From positions 62,001-126,000 of the forward strand of contig PBQA01000020.1 of NCBI GenBank assembly GCA_002724925.1: DNA of 64,000 nt. The letters are read 5' to 3'. Position numbers and translations under genes: made by a program. Below are positions 20,978-28,405 of the stretch, piece by piece. This stretch comes from Oceanospirillaceae bacterium. GTDB taxonomy: Bacteria > Pseudomonadota > Gammaproteobacteria > Pseudomonadales > Oceanobacteraceae. Each line of letters opens with the position of its first letter. The stretch's first letter is position 1. The notes below the pieces were generated by a model. It was not told the origin of the DNA. It did no database searches and saw only the letters and a program-made list of their open reading frames with translations.

Positions 20978-22615
20978 CTACAGTCCCGCCGAGCGACGTA
21001 AGCGCTCACAGGTTTCTTTCAGACGCTTATAACGATCGTGTCGTTCATCGAAATGACCGACATTACCAACCCGGCGCAGCAGGCGATAACAGTCTTTTAG
21101 CTGACCGACATCCAACTGCTCGTTTTCGATATAACTGACTTTTGCCTGAATGGCATTGAGAAGCACACTGATTCCAGCCTCTTCAAACCGGGTTGCCTGA
21201 TCAAAGGCGGCAATCGCTTCTTTAAGCTCACCACGCTCGTAATGGGCAACGCCTTTTTCATTCAGCTCAGCGGACTTTTCACGCGCATTTATGTTCGACA
21301 AGCGTTCTTCGATTGAACCCAATCGTTGCAATAGTTTATTGGCGACACCCTGATCCTTCATGACCTGAACCATATTGGCGGCTTTCTCAGACTGGCCGGT
21401 ATCAATATAGACCTCTGTCATGGTCAACTGCTGCTCGCCCGTCGGTTCTTTTATCCGGGCCAGAACCCCTTCAGCTTTATCGGCACTGCCACGGGCTTTG
21501 TTGTCGTCTTCAACCGCCTTGTAGGTTCTGCTCTCAGCAATGGTGGCATCAAATACAACGCCCATATTGCCCGAGAACTCCTGCTTCATTTCATCCAAGG
21601 CTCGCAAGGCTTTATTACACAGCAAGCGATTCTCTTTGGTTTGTTCAGCGTCCAGATTATGTTGTGCTGCTTCGACAAACTGCTGATAAGTCACCGAGCT
21701 TTTATAGCAGGAATAACGCGCCAGTCTCATCGCCTGCTCGAAGGCATCCTGAGCGACGGTGTAGCTTTCGTTCGACAGAGCCAGCTGGCCTAACTCCAGC
21801 TGACGCAACACGGCACGCGGAGAGATTCTGACGGCAGCTTCAAGTTCCTGCTGAGCCTCTTCGCTCTTTCCCTGGCCAATGAGGATCTTCGCCAACCAGT
21901 CATGACACTGAACGTACAAGGGGTGATCCAGTAGTGTGGCTCGAATCAGAGACACGGCCTGATCGGTATCGCCCAGAAAGTGAAAACACACCGCCTGACC
22001 AAGACGAGCCCAGGACGCCGGGCGGCTTTCAAGAACCCGAGTGTAGGCCTCAAGAGCATCTTCGTAGCGCTCCTGTTTAAGGCAGAGTTTTCCCTGTAAG
22101 CGGGAAACAGGAAGTAATAAGCGAGGATGTTCTATTCTGATCTGATCTGCGATTTCTATCGCCCAATCAATCTGCCCCTGATCAACCGCCCTGTTCATAG
22201 GCAGAAGAATAGTTTTGAGGATACTGAGCCGATAAAGCCGCTCGCGCAGAATACTCAGAGTGAAGGGTTTCGTGACATACGCATCCGGGTCGTATTCGAG
22301 CGCCCCCATGACGCGGTCAACTGCATTTTCACCTGTGATCATCACAAACGAGGCGGTAGCTCGAAGCCGGCTGGTATATCTGGCCTCTTCCAGGATCTGC
22401 TGTCCATCCTTAGCTTTCCCAAGGTTGTAGTCAGACAGCACCAGGTCGAAGTCATGCTCCATGATGTGCTCTACGGCCTCTCGCCCATCCGTAGCCGTAT
22501 AGACATCATCGGCTCCTAACACCGAAAGCATGCTTTTCAGCGCACTGCGCGCCTCAACAAGGTCATCAACGATCAGTATTTTCTGTCCCTGCAGGTTAAA
22601 GCTCGCTTCCGTCAT
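20978..22615 (-). CDS. Response regulator with receiver domain and TPR array
   Basis: The N-terminal receiver (about 10-130) has the acidic pair VDD, phospho-acceptor D62 (LSDYNLG) and K116 (VTKPF). The rest (about 150-540) is helical with tetratricopeptide-like repeats (for example ERYEDALEAYTRVLESRPASW, listed at 20 residues or less as ERYEDALEAYTRV). No DNA-binding or enzymatic output domain is seen, so the output is probably protein-protein. The layout resembles Vibrio cholerae VieB. First gene of the pair with the small kinase; divergent from the acyltransferase. Confidence 0.83.
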   Translation of the reverse strand: MTEASFNLQGQKILIVDDLVEARSALKSMLSVLGADDVYTATDGREAVEHIMEHDFDLVLSDYNLGKAKDGQQILEEARYTSRLRATASFVMITGENAVDRVMGALEYDPDAYVTKPFTLSILRERLYRLSILKTILLPMNRAVDQGQIDWAIEIADQIRIEHPRLLLPVSRLQGKLCLKQERYEDALEAYTRVLESRPASWARLGQAVCFHFLGDTDQAVSLIRATLLDHPLYVQCHDWLAKILIGQGKSEEAQQELEAAVRISPRAVLRQLELGQLALSNESYTVAQDAFEQAMRLARYSCYKSSVTYQQFVEAAQHNLDAEQTKENRLLCNKALRALDEMKQEFSGNMGVVFDATIAESRTYKAVEDDNKARGSADKAEGVLARIKEPTGEQQLTMTEVYIDTGQSEKAANMVQVMKDQGVANKLLQRLGSIEERLSNINAREKSAELNEKGVAHYERGELKEAIAAFDQATRFEEAGISVLLNAIQAKVSYIENEQLDVGQLKDCYRLLRRVGNVGHFDERHDRYKRLKETCERLRRSAGL

Positions 22616-22770
22616 AACGCTGGCAATCCCGACTGCTACTAATTGGTTATCTGGCTGAAGTTATATTCCCCCATATCCTGCAAGGGTCATTTGAGTTTAG
22701 CAGAGGCTCAGAAAGTGACCGGCAATGGCGTAGGTTGTACACTTTGTTCACTCTGTTGAAGGTGAGAAAT

Positions 22771-23676
22771 GTGAATAGTCTGATTGGTTATCTGATGATC
22801 GGCGCAGTAAAGTTGATGGGGCTCGTCTCGTTGCCGACAGCGCAACGTATCGGTCGCATATTAGGAAAGAGGCTGGCATCAAAGCGCACCCGCTCCCGCG
22901 AAGTCGCACGGGTTAATCTGGCGATGTGCTTTGCCGATAAGAGTGACGATTATCGCGAAACCCTGCTCTACGACACGCTGATCCAGAATGGCATGACAGG
23001 CGGCGAAATGGGCCCTATGTGGGGATACTCCCATGACAAGCTGCTGACCATGGTGAGAAAAGTCCATAACCTGGAACTGCTGGAAGAGAAACTCGCCGAT
23101 GAGCGAGGCCTTTTATTTATGTCCCCACACCTGGGTAACTGGGAAATCGTCAGTGCCTGGCTGGCCACATTAACATCAGCAACCATCATGTATCGCCCGG
23201 CAAAGATGAAAAATTTCAGCGACTGGATGGTATCCCGCCGCGAAGCCGTTGGGGCAGAACTGGTGCCTACCACAGGAGGCGGCGTTAAGGCCTTGTTCGC
23301 TACTCTGAATGCCGGAAAAGTCGTCGGCTTTTTGCCGGATCAGGAGCCGAAACGTGAGCGGGGTGTGTTCGCCCCTTTTATGGGTGTTGAAACCCTGACG
23401 CCGACATTACCTCATCAGATGATCCGCGAAACAGGCTGTCAGGTGATTTATGCGTTTGGTGAGCGTTTACCAGATGCCCAAGGGTTCGATATCCATCTGT
23501 TTGATGCACTACCTGAACAGTTTGATCCTGATCCTGTTGTCTCAGCGACGGCGATGAACCAGTCTATTGAGAACTGCGTTCGTGTCTGTCCTGCTCAATA
23601 TCAGTGGACGTACAAACGCTTTAAACGCCGCCCGAATGACGGAGTTAATCCCTATAAAATAGCGAAAGTCCCCTGA
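22771..23676 (+). CDS. Lipid A biosynthesis acyltransferase (LpxL/HtrB family)
   Basis: It adds a secondary acyl chain to lipid A at the inner membrane. The catalytic HX4E motif is HLGNWE in MSPHLGNWEIVSAWL; FLPDQEPKRERGVFAPFMG is another family block, and QYQWTYKRFKRRP near the C-terminus is typical. I prefer GTG at 22771, with GAAGGTGAG upstream, over TTG at 22735. About 301 residues. LpxL or LpxM specificity cannot be decided. Confidence 0.85.
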   Translation: MNSLIGYLMIGAVKLMGLVSLPTAQRIGRILGKRLASKRTRSREVARVNLAMCFADKSDDYRETLLYDTLIQNGMTGGEMGPMWGYSHDKLLTMVRKVHNLELLEEKLADERGLLFMSPHLGNWEIVSAWLATLTSATIMYRPAKMKNFSDWMVSRREAVGAELVPTTGGGVKALFATLNAGKVVGFLPDQEPKRERGVFAPFMGVETLTPTLPHQMIRETGCQVIYAFGERLPDAQGFDIHLFDALPEQFDPDPVVSATAMNQSIENCVRVCPAQYQWTYKRFKRRPNDGVNPYKIAKVP

Positions 23677-23710
23677 TGCAGAACAAGCCATAGGAGGAAT
23701 AAACAAAGAA

Positions 23711-23743
23711 AAACAGGGCCACTGGAATCAGTGGCCCCGTTTG
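23711..23743. terminator. Bidirectional terminator
   Basis: Stem GGGCCACTG (23716-23724) / CAGTGGCCC (23729-23737) with loop GAAT, flanked by A-rich and T-rich runs, between the convergent acyltransferase and DoxX genes. Confidence 0.85.
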
Positions 23744-23761
23744 CTTCAGGCATGATGTATT

Positions 23762-24361
23762 TCAGTCGCGCTCCAGCGATCGGGAGACATAGAAATCAAC
23801 GCTGGTATAACGGCCACCCCCTGTAAACAGTAAGGTCAGCAGCATAATGAAATAAGTCGCAGCGAACTCGATACCGTTATTGAGCACAACAAGCGACCCC
23901 CGCCCGGTCAACCAGCTGTAATTACCGTGCTCCTGCAGGATATTTTTCGCTCGTTCGAGGCGCTCGGCCGACTCCAGCACACGTTCATTGGCAAGCCATG
24001 AACTGCTGTCTGCAATAGCTAGCCAACCGTGCTCAAGATGCACCGTCAGCGCGGCAACGACCATGGTCGCCATCAGTGGAATACTGACCAGCCGCACGGC
24101 GATACCCGGAATCAACAACGCACCGCCCACCAGCTCAGTGCCCGCTGCGAGCACAACCATCAGCTCAGGAAATGGCAACCCAAGGCCCCAGTCAGCATTA
24201 CCAAACCAGGCCACAGTACTATCGAACGACTGAAACTTGGTCCAACCTGCCTGCATCATGACGGGAGCCAGATACAGTCGCAGCAGCAACGGCGCGAGGC
24301 CATCAAGATGCAGGATTCGCTGAAGTACAGCCTTGTAGTGTTGAGTCATTGTTCTGAGCAT
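23762..24361 (-). CDS. DoxX-family membrane protein, HvfX-like
   Basis: About four membrane helices in 199 residues. The N-terminal LLLRLYLAPVMMQAGWTKF and GGALLIPGIAVRLVSIPLMA are DoxX features. The long loop (about 110-155) containing HGWLAIADSSSWLANE, followed by GRGSLVVLNNGIEF, is as I recall from HvfX proteins, which accompany HvfA copper-binding peptides. It starts 28 bases after the HvfA-like gene and is probably in one operon with it. Its role in maturation or export is unproven. Confidence 0.75.
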   Translation of the reverse strand: MLRTMTQHYKAVLQRILHLDGLAPLLLRLYLAPVMMQAGWTKFQSFDSTVAWFGNADWGLGLPFPELMVVLAAGTELVGGALLIPGIAVRLVSIPLMATMVVAALTVHLEHGWLAIADSSSWLANERVLESAERLERAKNILQEHGNYSWLTGRGSLVVLNNGIEFAATYFIMLLTLLFTGGGRYTSVDFYVSRSLERD

Positions 24362-24389
24362 GGGTCAGCCTTTATTTGCCACTGAGGTC

Positions 24390-24725
24390 TTATTTAGAAC
24401 CGCCGCATTTGCCTTCGCCGCACTTGCCTTCAGAGTCAGACTTAGCACCGCACTTGCCTTCACCGCACTTGCCTTCACCGCACTTGCCTTCAGAGTCAGA
24501 CTTAGCACCGCACTTGCCTTCAGAGTCGGCTTTAGCACCGCATTTGCCTTCGCCACATTTGCCTTCACCGCACTTACCTTCAGCAGACTTTTCAGCGTGA
24601 TGACCTGCAACCTGATAGCCAGATTCCAGCGACTGGGATGCAAATGGGTTTTCAGCAGCAGTTACTGTGGCCGAAGCGGCACCAAGGAGCATTGCAGCAG
24701 ACAGCGTAGTCATGGTCTTTTTCAT
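24390..24725 (-). CDS. HvfA-like EGKCG-repeat precursor peptide
   Basis: A 111-residue secreted peptide: signal peptide (about 1-23, ending TVTAA), a short spacer, then a low-complexity tail with nine EGKCG motifs, some separated by AKSDS or AKADS. In Haemophilus HvfA, EGKCG cysteines are converted by the MNIO enzyme HvfB with HvfC into copper-binding oxazolone/thioamide groups. No MNIO (DUF692) or DUF2063 gene is in this window, so modification here is unproven. ATG 24725 (MKKTMTTLS) is chosen over the in-frame start at 24860 because it begins the signal peptide and the longer form overlaps the anti-sigma gene. Confidence 0.85.
   Translation of the reverse strand: MKKTMTTLSAAMLLGAASATVTAAENPFASQSLESGYQVAGHHAEKSAEGKCGEGKCGEGKCGAKADSEGKCGAKSDSEGKCGEGKCGEGKCGAKSDSEGKCGEGKCGGSK
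24394..24587 (-). repeat. Coding tandem repeats for EGKCG
   Basis: Blocks of 15 bp encoding EGKCG, some joined by 15-bp AKSDS or AKADS spacers, repeat nine times in the 3' half of the HvfA-like gene. Codon use is nearly the same between copies, suggesting recent expansion. Confidence 0.85.
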
Positions 24726-24785
24726 AGTAATTTCTCTCTGATTAATAACTGAGTATTTGCAGCGATTCTGCCGCACATGATTATG

Positions 24786-24811
24786 GTCGTACCGTCGGAC
24801 AGTTTTCTTAC
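24786..24811 (-). promoter_or_regulatory. Candidate ECF-type promoter of the HvfA-like gene
   Basis: On the minus strand GTAAGA (24811-24806) is followed after 16 bp by CGAC (24789-24786), in the gap between the anti-sigma stop and the peptide ATG. This resembles the GTAACC-N16-CGAA form described for SigF-type ECF promoters. Weak evidence from a single site. Confidence 0.3.
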
Positions 24812-24822
24812 ACAGGGGGAAA

Positions 24823-25017
24823 TTAATTTTTATCGGATTCTTGCTCCGACGTTTTCTCATCCTGAATTAACATCCTCAACGAGCTGAGCTGACGACCAAA
24901 CTCACGGCAGCCCGAACACATTGCTGTGTGCACTTTAAGATTCATTTTTTCAGACAGTGTCAATGGCCGCTCCTGGCTTTCCGACAGCAGTCGGGTGGCT
25001 TGTTCACAACTTAGCAT
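24823..25017 (-). CDS. Zinc-finger anti-sigma factor (short, soluble)
   Basis: A 64-residue protein with HTAMCSGC, the H-x3-C-x2-C part of the ZAS anti-sigma zinc finger, and no membrane segment. It starts 18 bases after the ECF sigma gene with GGAGG upstream, so it is the likely cognate anti-sigma. A soluble ZAS protein of this type would sense a cytoplasmic signal (redox or metal) through its cysteines. Confidence 0.82.
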   Translation of the reverse strand: MLSCEQATRLLSESQERPLTLSEKMNLKVHTAMCSGCREFGRQLSSLRMLIQDEKTSEQESDKN

Positions 25018-25035
25018 GGTGGTCCTCCCGAACGA

Positions 25036-25611
25036 TTATTGAAACCAGTGATCAGATAAGCACGCCCGTAACTTCAGACGCGCGCGATGCAGAAGAACAT
25101 GAAGATTGCTCGTCGACAGCTCAAGCGAGGCGCATATTTCCGCGGAATCCAATTCAATAAATTCGCGCATCATAAACACCCTTGCCTGCTCTGCGGGCAG
25201 TGCCTCAAGGCAGGTATCAAACACCTGCCAGAACTGAGTACTATCGGCCAGTTCGTGGGTGTTCCCCCAGCGCCTTGGGGTTGCTCCTGCCTGCCAATGC
25301 CCTCGCCCATCAAAGAGTTCGTCGTCATCCGAAGCGCAATCCTTACAGGCTTCACGCACGGGTTCCCGGTACTGGCCTCGCAGTACATCCGCAATTTTCT
25401 TGCGCAGGATAGAGAACACCCAGGTTTTCAGTGTCGACTGGCGCGAAAAAGACGACGCATTTTTCAATGCTCCGGCAAGTGCTTCCTGCACCGCGTCTTC
25501 GGCCAGGTGTTCATCGTCGAGCTGCAGCCGCGCGAAGCTGAGCATCTGCCTGCGCAGACTGTCTAAATCTTCGTCACGAAAGGTCACGTGCAACTGGTTT
25601 TTTTCTGCCAT
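25036..25611 (-). CDS. ECF-family RNA polymerase sigma factor
   Basis: A 191-residue group IV sigma factor. Region 2 is seen around LDDEHLAEDAVQEALAGAL and TLKTWVFSILRKKIADVLRG, and region 4 around LPAEQARVFMMREF and LSTSNLHVLLHRARLKLRA. A cysteine-containing linker (EACKDCASDDDE) joins them. Followed by the zinc-finger anti-sigma, the EGKCG peptide and HvfX-like genes on the same strand, which are its probable targets. Divergent from the czc operon. Confidence 0.88.
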   Translation of the reverse strand: MAEKNQLHVTFRDEDLDSLRRQMLSFARLQLDDEHLAEDAVQEALAGALKNASSFSRQSTLKTWVFSILRKKIADVLRGQYREPVREACKDCASDDDELFDGRGHWQAGATPRRWGNTHELADSTQFWQVFDTCLEALPAEQARVFMMREFIELDSAEICASLELSTSNLHVLLHRARLKLRACLSDHWFQ

Positions 25612-25651
25612 TGCTGAGATCCTGAAGGTAGTCTTATGTGACTATACTAAA

Positions 25652-25672
25652 AGTTTGCCCTGAGTTTGCCCT
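25652..25672. repeat. Two direct repeats one helical turn apart
   Basis: AGTTTGCCCT occurs at 25652-25661 and 25663-25672 (period 11 bp), within the divergent gap between the sigma gene and the CzcI-like gene. Could be an operator. Confidence 0.6.
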
Positions 25673-25737
25673 AATAGCTCAGAACGCTCAGGCAATACTA
25701 CGAATACGACAACCACCAAACCGCTGTCCGGAAATAT

Positions 25738-26118
25738 ATGCCTGCAACTGATAACAAACATCAGCTATTCAGACCATCGCCTGCGGTGATACTGATGCTG
25801 TTCGTTCTTATGTTGCAAAGTCTTGCGCCCTTCAATGAAGTGACGGATATATTTTCAGCCGATCCGGATGCCTCAGATATCGCTCATCACGATTCAGACC
25901 ATCACAGTGATCACAATCATCAAGAGCATACTGTTGAAGACTCTTGCCCTGAAACAGGCCACACAGGTTGTCATGCTCATCAGCACATAACCCCTACGAC
26001 ACTGCCTCAACACTGGTCAGCACCACAACTCAGTAATGTGATTATCAAACAACCCGGCCCCTTTGTCCGGGCTCCATTCTCTCCGCTCACGGGTATCTAC
26101 CGCCCTCCGATCTCCTGA
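25738..26118 (+). CDS. CzcI-like histidine-rich secreted protein
   Basis: A 126-residue protein with an N-terminal hydrophobic segment (about 16-32) and a histidine/aspartate-rich central stretch (HHDSDHHSDHNHQEH, then HTGCHAHQH) suited to binding zinc or similar metals. The C-terminus ends in IYRPPIS; terminal RPP-type motifs occur in CzcI proteins, which sit at the head of czcCBA operons. Function of CzcI is poorly known; a periplasmic metal-binding or regulatory role is inferred. Confidence 0.6.
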   Translation: MPATDNKHQLFRPSPAVILMLFVLMLQSLAPFNEVTDIFSADPDASDIAHHDSDHHSDHNHQEHTVEDSCPETGHTGCHAHQHITPTTLPQHWSAPQLSNVIIKQPGPFVRAPFSPLTGIYRPPIS

Positions 26119-26186
26119 ATAGCCAACCGCTAAATCAACCCGATTCCGGGCGGCCTTATGGTCGCCTGACAGATCAGCTATTCAGG
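26114..26186 (+). promoter_or_regulatory. Inverted repeat sequestering the czcC ribosome binding site
   Basis: CCTGAATAGC (26114-26123, overlapping the CzcI-like stop) is perfectly complementary to GCTATTCAGG (26177-26186), which contains the Shine-Dalgarno core of czcC. The loop holds a second stem, GGCGGCC/GGTCGCC. In mRNA this would hide the czcC start site. Confidence 0.6.
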
Positions 26187-26193
26187 AAAACAT

Positions 26194-26241
26194 ATGAAAT
26201 CACACATCTCATGCGGTGTAGTGGGCCTGTTTTTGCCCTGA
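26194..26241 (+). other. Frameshifted 5' end of czcC
   Basis: ATG 26194 has an excellent ribosome binding site (CAGGAAAA) and encodes the start of a signal peptide, MKSHISCGVVGLF, but the frame hits TGA at 26239-26241. The CzcC frame continues one register away. One extra T in the T5 run at 26230-26234 would join both into an uninterrupted signal peptide ending SASSQA. Confidence 0.75.
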
Positions 26242-27470
26242 GCACCGTGTCGTCAGCATCCTCTCAGGCGTTGACTCTTGAAGAAACGATAAAGCGTACG
26301 CAAGCCGCTCATCCACAGTTCAGAGCCTATTCGGCACTGCAACGTGCGAGCAAGGCTGACATTGATACTCAATCCCTGGCCCCTCCGGTTATTCTCAGTG
26401 GCGAGGCTGATAACTTCATCGGTAATGGCAATTACCAACAGGCAACACAGGCCGAGTTTACACTCGCCCTGTCATCAGTCATTGAGTTAGGAGGTCAGCG
26501 TGAGGCCAGACGTCAGCAGGCGTTATCGGCTTACGAACTTTCAGACGCTCAGAGTAAAGCGCAGACACTGTCGTTACTGAGTGATGCCACACGTGCGTTC
26601 ATCACGACACTGGCGTCACAGGAAAGACTCGCACTGGCAACAGAAAGTCTGAATCTCAACGAGCAGGCGTTAGCGGTCGTCGACAAGCGCCACCAGCGCG
26701 GCGCTGCCCCTGTCAACGACCGCCTTCGCGCCGAAGCCGCGGTTGAGCGCGCGTCCTCCACCCTCAGACAGGCGCGCATGCAGCTCAACGACGATATCTA
26801 CCGGCTCACAAATTATTGGCTGACAGCCAACGAGTCACGGGACGAAATCCGCCTGGCCGGCGACCTGTATGACACAGGCCCCATAGCGGCAGAATTTTCT
26901 CAGTTACTGACGACCATCGATAGCGCGCTGGTTCTGGAGGTTTACGCCAGTCAGGCCCGACTGGCCGAAGCCGGGGCCACTCTGGCGCAAGCTGAAAGCA
27001 CCGGCGGTGTCGACTGGCGACTTGGTCTGACGCATTTCGCTGACAGCGGTGATAAAGCCCTGAGTGCAGGGGTCAGCGCCCCTCTGTTCAGCGGTCGTCG
27101 CGGGGTATCAGCAAACAACGCTGCCCGGCAACGTTCTGTCGCGAGTGAACATCAATACCTGAGCCACAAACGCGAGGTCACGCAAAAACTCCATACCACA
27201 TGGAGTGCTTTGAAACGACACTCCGCCAATGTCGAGGCCTACCGACAAAAGATCATCCCGCTGTTGAAGCAAGCCATGAATGAAGTCGGGCAAGGGTACG
27301 CCCAGGGCCGCTACCGATATCAGGATTGGCAGATTGCCCAGGAAGAGCTGATCGAAGCGCAGCACCAGCTCATCACCAGTGCCACTGGTGCACAGATCAG
27401 CCGCACGTTAATCGAAGAGTTAACCGCCACTGCCGTGAGTAACCAGACAACACAGGACGCACCACTATGA
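26211..27470 (+). CDS. czcC: CzcC-like outer-membrane efflux protein (TolC family), 5' frameshift
   Basis: Outer-membrane channel of the tripartite metal efflux pump. The protein shows two TolC-type repeats of long helices (LTLEETIKRTQAAHPQFRAY at the N-terminus; GYAQGRYRYQDWQIAQEELI near the C-terminus, typical of CzcC/CusC). The open frame from ATG 26211 lacks a normal signal-peptide start and a ribosome binding site; the true start was probably 26194, lost by a one-base deletion or sequencing error. Its stop overlaps the czcB ATG by four bases. If the shift is real, export of the channel should be impaired. Confidence 0.82.
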   Translation: MRCSGPVFALSTVSSASSQALTLEETIKRTQAAHPQFRAYSALQRASKADIDTQSLAPPVILSGEADNFIGNGNYQQATQAEFTLALSSVIELGGQREARRQQALSAYELSDAQSKAQTLSLLSDATRAFITTLASQERLALATESLNLNEQALAVVDKRHQRGAAPVNDRLRAEAAVERASSTLRQARMQLNDDIYRLTNYWLTANESRDEIRLAGDLYDTGPIAAEFSQLLTTIDSALVLEVYASQARLAEAGATLAQAESTGGVDWRLGLTHFADSGDKALSAGVSAPLFSGRRGVSANNAARQRSVASEHQYLSHKREVTQKLHTTWSALKRHSANVEAYRQKIIPLLKQAMNEVGQGYAQGRYRYQDWQIAQEELIEAQHQLITSATGAQISRTLIEELTATAVSNQTTQDAPL

Positions 27471-28396
27471 TGTTTCGACTATACACCCTCACCCTCTGTC
27501 TGCTGCTTAGCCTGTCTTTATCTGCAAGCGCCTCAGATGACCATGACCATAAACACGAGCAAGAACACGAGCACGAGCACGAGCACGAGCACGACAGCGA
27601 AGCGGCTGAGATATCAGCCTCTATGGCCAGCGCCAATGGCATTAAAACCGCACACGCATCGTCCGGGCCGGTGAGCACCAGTTTGCCTGTCTTCGCGACG
27701 CTGGTGACGCCTCCTCAGCAGGAGGTCAGACTCAGTGGCCGCTTTCCCGGTCTGATCACCGACGTCCGCGTTGCACCCGGCGATACCGTCACCAAAGGAC
27801 AATCGCTGGCCAGCATCGAAAGCAATGAAAGCCTCAGTCGCTATGATCTTAAATCGCCCATTTCAGGGGTCATCAGCGACAGCCATGCGGCGGTTGGTAA
27901 TCTGGCCACCAGTGCACCCTTGTTTGTCATCGTCGACTTATCCAGGCTCTGGCTGGAAATTCCGGTACATCCCTCGCAGCGACAGCAAATATCAGTCGGC
28001 CAGCAGGTGACTATGCCCGGCGACAACCTATCCACCCGGATTGAGTCAATAGCGCCTCCCGCCCACGGTCAGTCGTACTGGCGAGCGCGGGCTCAGGTGG
28101 CTAATGAAAGTGGAGACTTAACTCCCGGCGAGGTAACACTGACGCACATCACAACCGCCGAAACCTCCGCCAGAGTGCGGGTCGAGAACCGTGCCCTGCA
28201 AACCCACGAAGGAAATACCGTGGTGTTTGTGCATCACGATGGAGAGTACGAAGCACGCCCAGTAACCACAGGCGCTCGTGACGCCAACTTCACCGAGATC
28301 ACGGCCGGATTAAACGCGGGAGAAGAGTACGTCACGGCCAACAGTTACCTGATAAAAGCAGACATCGGTAAGTCCGGTGCTGCACACCAGCACTAA
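27467..28396 (+). CDS. czcB: CzcB-like periplasmic adaptor of metal RND efflux
   Basis: Membrane-fusion protein linking CzcA to CzcC. A signal peptide (about 1-22) is followed by a His/Glu-rich metal-binding tract (DDHDHKHEQEHEHEHEHEHD), then the barrel-sandwich hybrid (FPGLITDVRVAPGDTVTKGQ, LKSPISGVISDSHAAVGN) and a beta-barrel/membrane-proximal part ending in SGAAHQH. At 309 residues it is short for the family (often 380-520), because the alpha-hairpin between the lipoyl halves is missing (IESNESLSRYDLKSP joins them directly). Confidence 0.88.
   Translation: MMFRLYTLTLCLLLSLSLSASASDDHDHKHEQEHEHEHEHEHDSEAAEISASMASANGIKTAHASSGPVSTSLPVFATLVTPPQQEVRLSGRFPGLITDVRVAPGDTVTKGQSLASIESNESLSRYDLKSPISGVISDSHAAVGNLATSAPLFVIVDLSRLWLEIPVHPSQRQQISVGQQVTMPGDNLSTRIESIAPPAHGQSYWRARAQVANESGDLTPGEVTLTHITTAETSARVRVENRALQTHEGNTVVFVHHDGEYEARPVTTGARDANFTEITAGLNAGEEYVTANSYLIKADIGKSGAAHQH
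27553..27594 (+). repeat. GAGCAC hexamer tract encoding (EH)n
   Basis: Repeated GAGCAC units, with one GAACAC, encode the Glu-His tract of CzcB. In-frame gain or loss of units would change the number of metal ligands. Confidence 0.8.
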
Positions 28397-28405
28397 GGAG
28401 GTCAC

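Noticed and set aside
24394-24587. Regular repeats as a CRISPR array
   Set aside because: Units are 15 bp, coding and in frame, with no unique spacers.
24376-24600. Plus-strand repeat open frame rich in LPSPH
   Set aside because: It is the antisense of the EGKCG repeats; no signal peptide or ribosome site.
26226-26241. Programmed -1 frameshift in czcC
   Set aside because: The T5 run in frame CTG TTT TTG does not form a proper slippery heptamer and no following pseudoknot is apparent; an indel is simpler.
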